Shown here one piece after another: positions 23,656 through 33,208 of a stretch of 64,000 nucleotides of DNA. The DNA comes from JACVRW01 sp963835705 (GTDB taxonomy: Bacteria; Actinomycetota; Thermoleophilia; Solirubrobacterales; Thermoleophilaceae): NCBI GenBank assembly GCA_963835705.1, contig CAWIGR010000007.1, positions 186,001-250,000 of the forward strand, written 5' to 3'. The notes under the pieces were generated by a model that saw only the letters and a program-made list of their open reading frames with translations, was not told the origin of the DNA and made no database searches. A program made the position numbers and the translations under genes. Positions within the stretch are counted from its first letter, which is position 1. The number at the start of each line of letters is the position of its first letter.

Positions 23656-24255
23656 GTGCTCGTCAGCCGGTCGATCGACGTTCCCGGCGGCTCGCTCCGC
23701 CTGCTGCAACCGGAGGAGGCCGCGGAGCTGCCGGACGCGGGCCCCGTCGAGTGGGCGCCGGTGGCGCCGTACTGGTCGGTCCTCTGGCGCAGCGGCGTGG
23801 CGCTGGCGCGCGAGCTCGACTGCGCGGCGCTCGGCGGCCGGAGCGTCGTGGAGCTCGGCTGCGGGCTCGCCCTCCCGAGCATCGCCGCGGCGCGCGCGGG
23901 CGCCTCGGTGCTCGCCACCGACGCGTGCGCCGAGGCACTCGGGCTCGCCGAGCGCAACGCGGATGCGAACGGCGTTCGCATCCAGACCGCGGCCGTGGAC
24001 TGGGCGGAGCCCGGCGAGCTCGTCCGCCGCGGGCCGTTCGACCTCGCGCTCGCCGCCGACGTGCTCTACGAGCGCGCCGCCGTGGCCCGCCTCATGTCGC
24101 TACTGCCGCAGCTTGCGCAGGAGGCCTGGCTCGCCGACCCCGGCCGCCCGGCGGCCGGGGCCTTCCTCGAGCAGGCGAGCCGCCGCTGGCCGGTCGACAC
24201 GCGCGTCCGCGGCGTCGTCCGGATCCACCGGCTCAGGTTCTCGTCGCCACCGTGA
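23656..24255 (+). CDS. SAM-dependent methyltransferase, METTL21/nicotinamide N-methyltransferase-like
   Basis: 199 residues. Motif I VVELGCGLALPSIAAARAGA near residue 69 binds SAM; motif II LATDACAEAL follows, and FDLALAADVLYE is the motif IV region typical of protein-lysine/small-molecule methyltransferases of the METTL21 group. The start is GTG 23656, 8 bases after the M24 gene. The 3' end overlaps the convergent methyltransferase by 23 bases. Confidence 0.85.
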   Translation: MLVSRSIDVPGGSLRLLQPEEAAELPDAGPVEWAPVAPYWSVLWRSGVALARELDCAALGGRSVVELGCGLALPSIAAARAGASVLATDACAEALGLAERNADANGVRIQTAAVDWAEPGELVRRGPFDLALAADVLYERAAVARLMSLLPQLAQEAWLADPGRPAAGAFLEQASRRWPVDTRVRGVVRIHRLRFSSPP

Positions 24256-25057
24256 GCAGGTACTCCTGCTCGAACCGCGCGCGCTCGGGCGTGCCGAGGT
24301 TCCACTCGTCGCAGAAGCGGTCCAGCGCCTCCACGAGCTCCTCCTCCTTCTCGTTGTTGCGCGCGTTCTTCTGCGCCGCGATCGTCGGGCCGTAGCGCTC
24401 CTTGAAGTGCGTGGCGTATTCCCGCGGGTGCTCAAAGGCGGTCACGGCCAGGACGTCACGCTCGACCGAGCGGAACTCGACGCGGCCGCCGAACAGCTCG
24501 CGCACGTGCTCCTCGCTGCCCCACAGGGGCGGCGGCTTGGCGCCCGGCGGAGGCGCCGGGGCGAACGGCCCCATGGTCTTGAAGAGCGCGCCGATCATGC
24601 CCTCGGGCGTCCAGCTCAGCAGCCCGATGGTGCCGCCGGGGCGGCAGACGCGGACGAGCTCGTCGGCCACATCCTGGTGGTGCGGGGCGAACATCGCCCC
24701 GATCGACGACATGACGACGTCGAAGGACGCGTCCTCGAACGGCAGGTTCTCGGCGTCGGCCTCGACCCACTCCAGCTCGACTCCCTCGGCCGCGGCGCGT
24801 AGCCGGCCGGCCTCGAGCAGCTCGGGGGTCAGGTCGCTGGCCGTGACGCTCGCACCGCGCTGGGCCGCGGGGATGGACGCGTTTCCGGTGCCGGCGGCCA
24901 CGTCGAGCACGCTCGTCCCGGGGCCGATTCCACAGGCCTCGACGAGCCGCGGACCGAGCGGCAGCAGGAACGTCTCGACCATCGACGGGTAGTCGCCGGA
25001 CGCCCACATGGCGCGATGGCGCGCCTTGAGGTCGGCGTCGGACAGGGTTGACGGCAA
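24233..25057 (-). CDS. Class I SAM-dependent methyltransferase (UbiE/Methyltransf_11-like)
   Basis: 274 residues. SAM motifs are VLDVAAGTGNASIPAAQRGA (motif I), TASDLTPELLEAGR (motif II) and FDVVMSSIGAMFAPH (motif IV), with CRPGG after. It resembles stand-alone methyltransferases of unknown substrate. The start is TTG 25057, preceded by AAGGGAG 9 bases upstream; internal ATGs would delete conserved sequence. Confidence 0.88.
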   Translation of the reverse strand: MPSTLSDADLKARHRAMWASGDYPSMVETFLLPLGPRLVEACGIGPGTSVLDVAAGTGNASIPAAQRGASVTASDLTPELLEAGRLRAAAEGVELEWVEADAENLPFEDASFDVVMSSIGAMFAPHHQDVADELVRVCRPGGTIGLLSWTPEGMIGALFKTMGPFAPAPPPGAKPPPLWGSEEHVRELFGGRVEFRSVERDVLAVTAFEHPREYATHFKERYGPTIAAQKNARNNEKEEELVEALDRFCDEWNLGTPERARFEQEYLLTVATRT

Positions 25058-25172
25058 GGGGGGCTCCCTTCCTTGGTTGACCGGCCGACACTAACGCGGC
25101 ACCGGTCCCCCCGCGTGTGACACCGCTCACACTCGCCCGGGCGGAGGAGGACATGCGAGTACCGTAGAACCC

Positions 25173-26072
25173 ATGGCGGCGCGAGATTCAGGCCTCCCAC
25201 AGACCGACGCCCAGTTCGACTTCGGCCGGGCGCGCCGCCGCCGGGCTCTCGGCCGCATCTCGGCCCGCCTGCGGCTCGAGCCCAGCGACGTGAACGTCAT
25301 CCTCCCCTTCGAGGAGGTCGTGGCCGCGCTCGGGCGCCGCGGCGAGCGCCGCCTCGGGCTCGAGATGATTCCGCTCGCCTCGATCGTCGGCACGGTCGAC
25401 CGCGGGCGAGAGTTCGACCGCCGCTTTCGCCCGACCTCCGGTCGCGTGCGCCCGCGCTGGGAGCGCATCGCGACCGCCCAGCGAAAGGGCGAGGCGATGC
25501 CACCGATCGACGTCTACCGGATCGGCGAGCTGCACTTCGTCAAGGACGGCCACCACCGCGTCTCGGTCGCCAGCGCCCTCGGACACGATGCGATCGAGGC
25601 CTGGGTCACCGAGGTCATCACCGAGCTAGGCGCCGACCAGACGATCAGGCTCGCCGACCTGCCGCTCAAGAGCCACGAGCGCCTCTTCTTCGAGCGTGTG
25701 CCGCTGCCCGCGGAGGCGCGCGCCGAGATCAAGCTCTCGGACGAGTGGCGCTACGCGGCGCTGGCCGAGGCGATCGAGGCCTGGGGCTTCCGCGTGATGC
25801 AGGGCCGCGGCGAGCTGCTGAGCCGGGCGGAGGTCGCCGAGGCGTGGTGGAACGAGGAGTACAAGCCGGTCGTCGAGATGCTGCGCGAGGCCGAGCTGAT
25901 CCGGCGCGGCACGGAGACCGAGTCCTACATGCGCGTCTCCCACCTGCGCTTCCTGATCCTCCGGACCCACGACTGGACCGACGAGGTGATCGAGCGCCTG
26001 CGTCAGGAGCTGGAGCAGCCCTCCTGGGAGGACGACACGATGGTCAGGAGGCTCCGCAAGGAGCTGAAGTAG
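25173..26072 (+). CDS. ParB/sulfiredoxin-superfamily protein (chromosomal, non-partitioning)
   Basis: 299 residues. The central part contains a ParB-like core: IPLASIVGTVDRG, PPIDVYRIGELHFVKDGHHR with the phosphate-binding DGHHR at about residue 128, and VSVASALG. The C-terminal 130 residues are helical with no HTH resembling canonical ParB. No parA or parS adjoins it, so a role in chromosome segregation is not supported; it is a conserved actinobacterial paralogue of unknown function. The start ATG is about 6 bases after a TACCGT -10-like hexamer, suggesting leaderless translation. Confidence 0.75.
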   Translation: MAARDSGLPQTDAQFDFGRARRRRALGRISARLRLEPSDVNVILPFEEVVAALGRRGERRLGLEMIPLASIVGTVDRGREFDRRFRPTSGRVRPRWERIATAQRKGEAMPPIDVYRIGELHFVKDGHHRVSVASALGHDAIEAWVTEVITELGADQTIRLADLPLKSHERLFFERVPLPAEARAEIKLSDEWRYAALAEAIEAWGFRVMQGRGELLSRAEVAEAWWNEEYKPVVEMLREAELIRRGTETESYMRVSHLRFLILRTHDWTDEVIERLRQELEQPSWEDDTMVRRLRKELK

Positions 26073-26073
26073 G

Positions 26074-28803
26074 TCAGCCGGTGTTGCGCAGCCCGGCGGC
26101 GATTCCGTTGACGGTGAGCAGCAGGGCGCGGGCCAGGTCGGGGTCCGGCTCGCGACCGGTGTCGCCCTCGGCGCGGCGGCGCTCGGCAAGCGCCACCTGG
26201 AGATAGTGGATCGGCGCGAGGTAGGCGTCGCGGACCCGGAGGGTGCGCTGGAGGACCGGGTCGGTGCCGAGCAGCTCGTCCTCGCCCCGGAGCCGCAGGA
26301 TCTCACCCAGGGTCAGGTCGTACTCGGCCCGGATCGCGTCGAACGGCCGGCGGTGCTCGGGGGCCACGAGCCGCTCGACGTAGTGGCCCGCGATCTCGAG
26401 GTCGGTCTTGGCGAGCGTCATCGCCACGTTCGAGAGGAAGTTGCGGAAGAACCACCAGCGCTCGTGCATCGTCTCGAGCCGCTCTCCGAGCCCGGCGGCG
26501 CGCGCCGCGGAGAGGCCGCTGCCCACGCCGTACCAGCCGGGCACGATCTGGCGCGACTGCGTCCACCCGAACACCCACGGGATCGCGCGCAGCCCGTCGA
26601 GGCCCCCACGCGAGTCCGGCCGGCGCGACGGCCGCGAGCCCAGGTGCAGCTCGCCCAGCAGCTCGACCGGCGTCGAGGCGAAGTAGTAGTCCGGGAGGCC
26701 GGGATCCTCGACCAGGGCCCGGTAGCGCTCGAACGCCGCCGCCGACACGGCGTCCATCGCCTCCACCCAGACCGCCAGTGCCTCCGGCGTCATGCGCGGC
26801 CGCCTGTGCAGGACCGTCGCCTCGAGCGCGGCGGCGACCATCAGCTCCAGGTTCTCGCGCGCGAGGCTCGGCACCATGTATTTGTCCGAGATCACCTCGC
26901 CCTGTTCGGTGAGCTTGATCTCGCCGTCGAGCGTGCGCGGGGGCTGGGCCAGAATCGCGTCATGTGCCGGCCCGCCGCCGCGGCCCACGGTGCCGCCGCG
27001 GCCGTGGAAGAGGCGCAGGCGCACGCCGAAGCGGGTTGCGACGTCCCGCAGGCGCTGCTGGGCGCGGTGGATCTCCCACTGGCTGGTGGTGATGCCCGCC
27101 TGCTTGTTCGAGTCGGAGTAGCCCAGCATGACCTCCTGGACGTCGCCGCGCAGCTCGACCACCCGCCGGTAGGCCGGGTCCCCGAGCAGCTCGTCGAGCA
27201 CGTCGCCCGCGCGGCGCAGCTCGTCGATCGTCTCGAGCAGCGGCACGAAGCCAAGCCGGGCGACGCCGCCGTGCACGTCGACGAGGCCGGCCTCGCGCGC
27301 GAGCACCACCGCGGCGAGGACGTCGTCGGCCCCACGGCACATCGAGACGATGTAGGTCTCGACCGTCGCGGAGCCGTAGCGGTCGTGCGCTGACCCGATC
27401 GCCTCGAAGGCGCCGAGCGTGCGGGCACCCGCCGCGTCGAGCGGCGGCGGGTGGAAGGCCAGCGGCCGCCGCGAGGCCAGCTCCGCGGCCAGCACCCGCT
27501 GACGCTCCGCGCGCGGGAGCTCGGCGTAGGACGGCTCACCCTCGCCGCGCAGCCGGTCGAGCAGCTGGCCGACCGCTTCGTGATGGGCATCCGCGTGCTC
27601 ACGGACGTCGAGCGTGGCGAGGTGCAGCCCGAAGGCCGCCAGCCTCCGCAGGGCGCGCTCGACGCGCCCTCGAGCGATCAGCTCGCCGCGGTGCGCCAGC
27701 AGCGAGTCGCGGATCAGCTCGAACTCGGCCAGCAGCTCCCCCGGGCCGAGGTAGTCGTACCCGGGCTCGTGCGGCCTGCGCTCGGCCAGGCGCTCGCGCG
27801 TGTTCAGCAGCTTGGCCCGGATGCAGGTCAGCTTCAGCCGGTACGGCTCCTCCGCGTTCAGCCGCCGGAAGCGAGGCTCCACGTTCGGCAGCAGCTCGAG
27901 GTCGCGCTCGAGCGACTCGCGCAGCTCCGCGGTCGCCCCCACGATCCGGACCGAGGGGGACAGGTCGCGACGCAGCTCGTCGACGAGGTCGACGGCGTCG
28001 CGCAGCCCGTGCTCGTGCTGGAGGTCCAGCACCTCCTCCATGCTCTCCGGGCCCACGTTCGGATTGCCATCCCGGTCGCCACCGATCCAGCTGCCGAAGG
28101 CGAGCGGCCGGGCGGCCGGCTCGAGCTCGAGGCCGAGCCGGCGGAGCTCGTGGGCAAGCGACTCGAGCACCTCCGGCGCGGCCACGCGGTGCAGCGCGTC
28201 GAGGTACCAGACGGCGTTGCGCGCCTCGTCGACCACGTTCGGCCGCGCGATCCGCAGCTCGTCTGTCTGCCACAGCAGGTCGATGAGCTCCTCGAGCCGC
28301 GCCCGGCAGCGCCGCGCGCGCTCAGGATCATGCTCACGCCCCCGTTCGTCGAGCAGCTCGGCGACGCTGTGGATCTTGTACAGCACGGTGCGCCGGGCCG
28401 CCTCCGTCGGATGAGCCGTGAAGACCGGCCGCACGGCCAGCCGCGCCACCTCCGGGGCCAGCTCCGCCTGCGGGACACCGGACGCCTCGATCCGGTCCAC
28501 CGCCTGCGTGAGCCAACCGCCGTCACGCGCGCGCATGCCGGCCAGCTCCCAGCCGCGATGCACCTGCTCGGCCACGTTCGCCAGATGGAAGTAGGTGGTG
28601 AAGGCGCGCACGAGCTTCGTCGCGATCGCCGTGTCCAACTGCCCGAGCAGCCCCGCGGTGGCCGCGCGGTCCGTGCGGATCGACTGCCGGATCCGCTCGA
28701 CCAGGTCGAGCAGCTCCTGGCCCTCCTGACGAACGAGCGTATGCCCGAGCAGCGTGCCGAGCTCGCGGATGTCCCGCCGCAGCCCGGCCTGCGGGTCAGT
28801 CAC
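26074..28803 (-). CDS. ppc: Phosphoenolpyruvate carboxylase
   Basis: Anaplerotic carboxylation of PEP to oxaloacetate. 909 residues, the full bacterial length. The catalytic His signature FTAHPTEA is at about residue 128, GSWIGGDRDGNPNV follows, and GYSDSNKQAG and FHGRGGTVGRGGGP form the PEP/metal site. QGEVISDKY is also conserved, and the protein ends in RNTG, the usual C-terminal tetrapeptide region. The start is GTG 28803, 16 bases after the upstream ABC ATPase stop, so readthrough from the sugar operon is possible. Confidence 0.97.
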   Translation of the reverse strand: MTDPQAGLRRDIRELGTLLGHTLVRQEGQELLDLVERIRQSIRTDRAATAGLLGQLDTAIATKLVRAFTTYFHLANVAEQVHRGWELAGMRARDGGWLTQAVDRIEASGVPQAELAPEVARLAVRPVFTAHPTEAARRTVLYKIHSVAELLDERGREHDPERARRCRARLEELIDLLWQTDELRIARPNVVDEARNAVWYLDALHRVAAPEVLESLAHELRRLGLELEPAARPLAFGSWIGGDRDGNPNVGPESMEEVLDLQHEHGLRDAVDLVDELRRDLSPSVRIVGATAELRESLERDLELLPNVEPRFRRLNAEEPYRLKLTCIRAKLLNTRERLAERRPHEPGYDYLGPGELLAEFELIRDSLLAHRGELIARGRVERALRRLAAFGLHLATLDVREHADAHHEAVGQLLDRLRGEGEPSYAELPRAERQRVLAAELASRRPLAFHPPPLDAAGARTLGAFEAIGSAHDRYGSATVETYIVSMCRGADDVLAAVVLAREAGLVDVHGGVARLGFVPLLETIDELRRAGDVLDELLGDPAYRRVVELRGDVQEVMLGYSDSNKQAGITTSQWEIHRAQQRLRDVATRFGVRLRLFHGRGGTVGRGGGPAHDAILAQPPRTLDGEIKLTEQGEVISDKYMVPSLARENLELMVAAALEATVLHRRPRMTPEALAVWVEAMDAVSAAAFERYRALVEDPGLPDYYFASTPVELLGELHLGSRPSRRPDSRGGLDGLRAIPWVFGWTQSRQIVPGWYGVGSGLSAARAAGLGERLETMHERWWFFRNFLSNVAMTLAKTDLEIAGHYVERLVAPEHRRPFDAIRAEYDLTLGEILRLRGEDELLGTDPVLQRTLRVRDAYLAPIHYLQVALAERRRAEGDTGREPDPDLARALLLTVNGIAAGLRNTG

Positions 28804-28819
28804 CGAGCCCCAACAGCGC

Positions 28820-30136
28820 TTATCGCGGCTGCGAAGGCGGCGGCTCTTCCCCGCCGGCCTCGGCGCCCTCGTCCGGCCGGTCGTCGGCGGCGGGCGACAC
28901 AGCCGGATCGCGCCCCTCCGCTCCCTGGCCGCCGTCCGTTGCGGCCGGGCCGGCCGCGTCGGCCGTGAGGTTGCGCCCGTCCTCGGGGTCGAACAGGTGG
29001 ATCCGGCCGGCTTCGACCCACAGCTCGGACTCCTGGCCCACGCGCACCTCGCTCTGCGGGTCGAGCCGGGCCACGATGCGGCCCTCCTCGCCCGCCATCG
29101 GGACCTCGCCGCCGCCGACGTCCTCGGCCAGCTCGCGCAGCTCCTGCGACTCGATCTGCTGGTCCGTCGTCACCGTGAAGTGGGCGTAGAGCTCGGAGCC
29201 GAGCGACTCGAGCACCTCGATCTTGGCCTGGAAGGTGGAGCCCCGGTCGCGCGCGTCCCCGGTCAGGGCGGCGTCCTCGAAGTTCTCGGGACGGATGCCG
29301 GCGAGCAGCTGCTTGCCCTCCGCGCGCGTGACCTTCTCGCGCAGCTCCTGCGGCAGCCGCACCTCGCCGATCGGCAGCTTGACCGATTCGCCGTGCACCG
29401 TCGCCGGCATGAAGTTCATCGCCGGCGAGCCGATGAAGCCCGCCACGAACAGGTTGACGGGGTAGTTGTAAAGCTCCATCGGGCTGCCGACCTGCTGCAG
29501 CATTCCCGAGCGCATGACCGCCACGCGGTCGCCCAGCGTCAAGGCCTCGGTCTGGTCGTGCGTCACGTACACCGTCGTCGTGCCGAGCCGCTGCTGGATG
29601 CGCGACACCTCGGTGCGCATCTGCACGCGCAGCTTCGCGTCGAGGTTGGAGAGCGGCTCGTCCATCAGGAAGGCGGCCGGGTCGCGCACGATCGCGCGCC
29701 CCATCGCCACGCGCTGGCGCTGACCGCCGGACAGCTGCGAGGGCTTGCGGTCGAGGTGCGCCTCGAGGTCGAGGATGCGCGCCGCCTCCGTCACCTTCTT
29801 GTCGATCTCCTCCTTGTCGGTCTTGCGCAGCTTGAGCGCGAAGCCCATGTTCTCGCGCACGCTCATGTGCGGGTAGAGCGCGTAGTTCTGGAACACCATC
29901 GCGACGTCGCGGTCCTTGGGCGCGCGGTCGTTCACGACCTCGTCGCCGATGCGCAGCTCGCCCTCCGTGATGTCCTCCAGGCCGGCGATCATTCGCAGGG
30001 CCGTCGACTTGCCGCAACCCGAGGGGCCGACGAGAATGACAAACTCGCCGTCCGCGATCTCGAGGTCCATGTCGCGCACGGCCTCGTAGCCGTCGGGGTA
30101 GCGCTTGGTGAGACCGTCCAGCGTGATCTGGGCCAT
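28820..30136 (-). CDS. Carbohydrate ABC transporter ATPase (MalK/UgpC/MsmX-type)
   Basis: 438 residues. Walker A GPSGCGKST, FQNYALYPHMSV, signature LSGGQRQRVAMGRAI, Walker B FLMDEPLSNLDAK and THDQTEALTLGD are all intact, followed by the MalK-type regulatory OB domain to about residue 385. The last 50 residues are an acidic Pro/Gly/Ala-rich tail not usual for MalK. It is the only ATPase in an operon with two binding-protein/permease sets and probably serves both, as MsmX-type ATPases do. The last operon gene before ppc. Confidence 0.95.
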   Translation of the reverse strand: MAQITLDGLTKRYPDGYEAVRDMDLEIADGEFVILVGPSGCGKSTALRMIAGLEDITEGELRIGDEVVNDRAPKDRDVAMVFQNYALYPHMSVRENMGFALKLRKTDKEEIDKKVTEAARILDLEAHLDRKPSQLSGGQRQRVAMGRAIVRDPAAFLMDEPLSNLDAKLRVQMRTEVSRIQQRLGTTTVYVTHDQTEALTLGDRVAVMRSGMLQQVGSPMELYNYPVNLFVAGFIGSPAMNFMPATVHGESVKLPIGEVRLPQELREKVTRAEGKQLLAGIRPENFEDAALTGDARDRGSTFQAKIEVLESLGSELYAHFTVTTDQQIESQELRELAEDVGGGEVPMAGEEGRIVARLDPQSEVRVGQESELWVEAGRIHLFDPEDGRNLTADAAGPAATDGGQGAEGRDPAVSPAADDRPDEGAEAGGEEPPPSQPR

Positions 30137-30149
30137 CGTGCTCCTCCTG

Positions 30150-30980
30150 TTATCCCTTGACGGCGCCGGCGGTAAGGCCCGCCACGATCCGGCGCTGGAA
30201 GATCAAGACCATGATGATGATGGGGACGGTGACAACCACCGCCGCCGCCGAGACGGCGCCGATGGGCTGCTCGAACTGGGACGCACCCGTGAAGAATGCC
30301 AGCGCGGCCGGCACGGTGCGCGCGTTGTCGGTCGAGGTCAGGGTGTTGGCGAAGATGAAGTCGTTCCAGGCGAAGATAAAGACGAGGATCGCGGCGGTGA
30401 AGACGCCCGGCGCGGCGAGCGGCACGATGATCTTCCGGAACGCCTGGAACGGCGTGGCCCCGTCCACCTGAGCCGCCTGCTCGAGCTCCCAGGGGATCTC
30501 GCGGAAGAAGGCCGACAGCGTGTAGATCGCCAGCGGCAGCGTGAACGTCATGTACGGGATGATCAGCCCGAGCCAGGTGTCGTACAGCCCGATCGCGCGC
30601 CACATGTCGAACAGCGAGCCGACGATCGAGATCGGCGGGAACATCGCCACCGCGAGCGCCCCGGACAGGATCACCGTCTTGCCCGCGAAGTCGAGCCGCG
30701 ACGTGGCGTAGGCGGTCATCGCCGCCAGCACGATCGAGATCAGCGTCGCGATGCCCGCGATGCCGAGCGAGTTGATCAGCGCGGCGATGAACGTGTCGTC
30801 GGAGAACACGACGTCGTAGTTGTCGAACGAGAAGCCCGAGAAGAACTTGCCGTCGCCCACCTGGTCCGGCGTCTTCAGCGACAGCGACGTGATCCACACG
30901 ACCGGGATCAGCGCGTACAACAGAACGACCAGAATGGCGATCGACCAGAACGCCCGGTCCTTGTTGGTGTTCTGTGCCAC
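30150..30980 (-). CDS. Carbohydrate ABC transporter permease, MalG-type
   Basis: 276-residue inner-membrane subunit with six predicted helices. The EAA loop reads EQAAQVDGATPFQAFRKIIVP near residue 170 and docks to the ATPase. The protein ends IVAGLTAGAVKG; the second MalG in this operon (34628-35469) ends with the same 12 residues, showing recent paralogy. ATG 30980 directly follows the MalF-type gene (gap of 1 base). Confidence 0.95.
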   Translation of the reverse strand: MAQNTNKDRAFWSIAILVVLLYALIPVVWITSLSLKTPDQVGDGKFFSGFSFDNYDVVFSDDTFIAALINSLGIAGIATLISIVLAAMTAYATSRLDFAGKTVILSGALAVAMFPPISIVGSLFDMWRAIGLYDTWLGLIIPYMTFTLPLAIYTLSAFFREIPWELEQAAQVDGATPFQAFRKIIVPLAAPGVFTAAILVFIFAWNDFIFANTLTSTDNARTVPAALAFFTGASQFEQPIGAVSAAAVVVTVPIIIMVLIFQRRIVAGLTAGAVKG

Positions 30981-30981
30981 C

Positions 30982-31923
30982 TCAGGTCTCCCCTCGCTGC
31001 TGGGCCGTGCTCGTGCCGAGCCCCTTCACGAACAGCAGGGCGATCAGGATCACGCAGACGAAGATCAGGATGGAGACGGCCGAGCCGAGCCCCAGGTTCA
31101 CCCGGTTGATCAGGATGTTGTAGCCCAGGATCGAGACGCTCTCAGTGCCTAAAGCGCCCCCGGGTTGGATGATGAAGATGTTGTCGAAGATGCGGAACGC
31201 GTCGAGCGTCCGGAACAGCAGCGCGACCAGGATGGCCGGGCGCATCAGCGGCAGCGTGATGCGGAAGAAGCGCTGGAAGGTGGTCGCGCCGTCCACCTTG
31301 GCGGCCTCGTGCAGCTCGTCGGGCACGAGCGCAAGGCCGGCCAGCAGCAACAGCGCCATGAACGGCGTGGTCTTCCAGACCTCGGCCAGGATGATGATGA
31401 AGAGCGAGCCCTCCTTGTTCGTGAGGGGCGCGTAGTCGTCCGGCACCAGCGGCAGGCCGGGCACGAAGCCGCTGGTCGGGTCGAACGCGTAGCGCCAGGC
31501 GAACGCCGCGACCACGGTGACGATCCCGTAGGGGATCAGGATCGCCGCGCGCACCGGGCCGCGGCCGAAGATCGCGCGGTGCATGACCAGCGCGATCAGC
31601 ATGCCGAGCACCAGCTCGAGCGACACCGATATGACCGTGATGATCAGAGTGGTGCCGAGGTCCGACCACCAGGTGGTCGAGGAGAGGACGTCGGCGTAGT
31701 TCGACAGGCCGACGAACTCCTTGTCGTCCGGGAAGCGCAGGTCGAACTTCTGCAGCGACAGGTAGAACGCGTAGCCGATCGGATAGCCGGTCACGACCAG
31801 CATCGCGATCACGGCCGGCGCGCACAGCAGCCAGGCGAGCTTGCGCTCGGCCTTGGCGCGATCGGTCGTGCGCTTCTTCTTGGGGGGCGGGGCGGTCCGC
31901 GCGGAGGTCGTTGCGGCCTCCAT
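30982..31923 (-). CDS. Carbohydrate ABC transporter permease, MalF-type
   Basis: 313 residues with a basic N-terminal segment (PPKKKRTTDRAKAERK) and six predicted helices. EAA loop HEAAKVDGATTFQRFFRITLP. ATG 31923 overlaps the binding-protein stop (ATGA). The intact sequence is useful as a reading-frame reference for the frameshifted paralogue at 35469-36414. Confidence 0.95.
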   Translation of the reverse strand: MEAATTSARTAPPPKKKRTTDRAKAERKLAWLLCAPAVIAMLVVTGYPIGYAFYLSLQKFDLRFPDDKEFVGLSNYADVLSSTTWWSDLGTTLIITVISVSLELVLGMLIALVMHRAIFGRGPVRAAILIPYGIVTVVAAFAWRYAFDPTSGFVPGLPLVPDDYAPLTNKEGSLFIIILAEVWKTTPFMALLLLAGLALVPDELHEAAKVDGATTFQRFFRITLPLMRPAILVALLFRTLDAFRIFDNIFIIQPGGALGTESVSILGYNILINRVNLGLGSAVSILIFVCVILIALLFVKGLGTSTAQQRGET

Positions 31924-33164
31924 CAGAAGATCTCCCCCTGACCGGCCTTGTCGACCCGGTCGCGCAGCTTCTCCTCGATGCCTTCCGGGTCCACCCCGTC
32001 GGGCGGGTGGAACGTCTTCTGGATCGCCAGCGAGATGTCGCTGTAGGCCGGGGTGACCGGGCGCGGGCCGGCGTTGTCGATCGACTCGCGCAGCAGATCG
32101 GCGAACGGGAAGGCCTTGGTGACCTTCTCTTCCTCGTAGACCGACTCGGTGGTGGGCGGAAGGCCGCCCAGCTCGGCGGCGAGCGCCTGGTGGTCCTCGT
32201 TGGCAAGGCACTCGGCGGCCTCGAACGCGAGATCCGGGTTGTTCGAGAACTCGGACACCGCGAGGTTGAAGCCGCCCAGCGGGGGCTTGCTCGGCTCCTC
32301 CTTCACCGTGCGCGGGTAGCGGGCCCAGCCGATCTTCTCCTGGAAGCCCTTGATCGCCTCAGCGCTCGGGTAGATGAACGTGTAGTTGATCTGGAAGTCG
32401 GAGCGGCCCGACTCGAAGCCGATACGCCCCTCGTCCTCGCGGTTGGTCGAGAGCCCCGGCGGCGGCGCCTCCGTCGCGAGCTTCCTTTCGATTTCGGCCG
32501 CCCGGACGGCGCTATCGTCCACCTGCGCCTCGCCGTTCTCGTTCACGATCTGGCCCCCGGCGCCCGCGATCATCGCGTTGATCCAGACGACCAGGCCTTC
32601 GTACTGCGCCCCCTGCACCTCGATGGACGTGCCGTTCTCGGCCGCCTGATCGATCATCTCGTCCCAGGTGAAGTCGTCCGGCGGTGGGTCGACCCGGTCC
32701 TTGCGATACCAGAGCAGCTGGGTGTTGCTGGTGAACGGGATCGCCCAGATCTGGTCCTGGTAGCGGACCGTCTCGAGCGGGCCCTCGAGCTTGTCCTCCT
32801 CGGCGTTGCTGCGCCGCTCGCCCTCCCACGGCTTGATCCAGCCGGCCTCGGCGAACTCCGCCGTCCAGATCACGTCGAGCGCCATCACGTCGATGTCGTC
32901 GTCCTCGGCCGCGAGGCGCCTCACGAGCAGCTCGCGCTGCTGGTCGGCGACGTTCGGCAGCTTCACGTAGTTGATCGTGTACCGGCCGTCGGCCTGCTTG
33001 TTGCAGTCGTCCACGGCCATCTGGTAGGAGCCGCCGGGCTCGTTGAACGCGTACCAGTTGATCGCGCGCGGGCCGCTGCCGCCCTCGTCGCCGCCGACGC
33101 CGCAGGCCCCCAGTGCGAGGCTCGTAGCGAGTGCTATTGCGGCGAGAAGGTGTCGTCCTTGCAA
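31923..33164 (-). CDS. Alpha-glucoside-type ABC substrate-binding lipoprotein
   Basis: 413-residue SBP family 1 protein of the trehalose/maltose (LpqY/AglE/ThuE-like) group. Start TTG 33164 is favoured: AGGAGG lies 6 bases upstream, and it gives a clean signal peptide with lipobox ALGAC (Cys21). An in-frame GTG upstream would add a long basic extension over the Shine-Dalgarno. The motif ALDVIWTAEFAEAGW is shared with the second binding protein of the operon. The neighbouring GH13 enzyme suggests an alpha-glucoside ligand. Confidence 0.93.
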   Translation of the reverse strand: MQGRHLLAAIALATSLALGACGVGGDEGGSGPRAINWYAFNEPGGSYQMAVDDCNKQADGRYTINYVKLPNVADQQRELLVRRLAAEDDDIDVMALDVIWTAEFAEAGWIKPWEGERRSNAEEDKLEGPLETVRYQDQIWAIPFTSNTQLLWYRKDRVDPPPDDFTWDEMIDQAAENGTSIEVQGAQYEGLVVWINAMIAGAGGQIVNENGEAQVDDSAVRAAEIERKLATEAPPPGLSTNREDEGRIGFESGRSDFQINYTFIYPSAEAIKGFQEKIGWARYPRTVKEEPSKPPLGGFNLAVSEFSNNPDLAFEAAECLANEDHQALAAELGGLPPTTESVYEEEKVTKAFPFADLLRESIDNAGPRPVTPAYSDISLAIQKTFHPPDGVDPEGIEEKLRDRVDKAGQGEIF

Positions 33165-33208
33165 GCTCCCCCTCCTTCTACGGCGCACGTACCCCCAGGT
33201 GCAAAGGT

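Noticed and set aside
25173..26072. Chromosome partition locus from the ParB-like gene
   Set aside because: No parA, parS-like repeats or dnaA-region genes adjoin; the protein lacks the canonical ParB HTH and dimer domain pattern.
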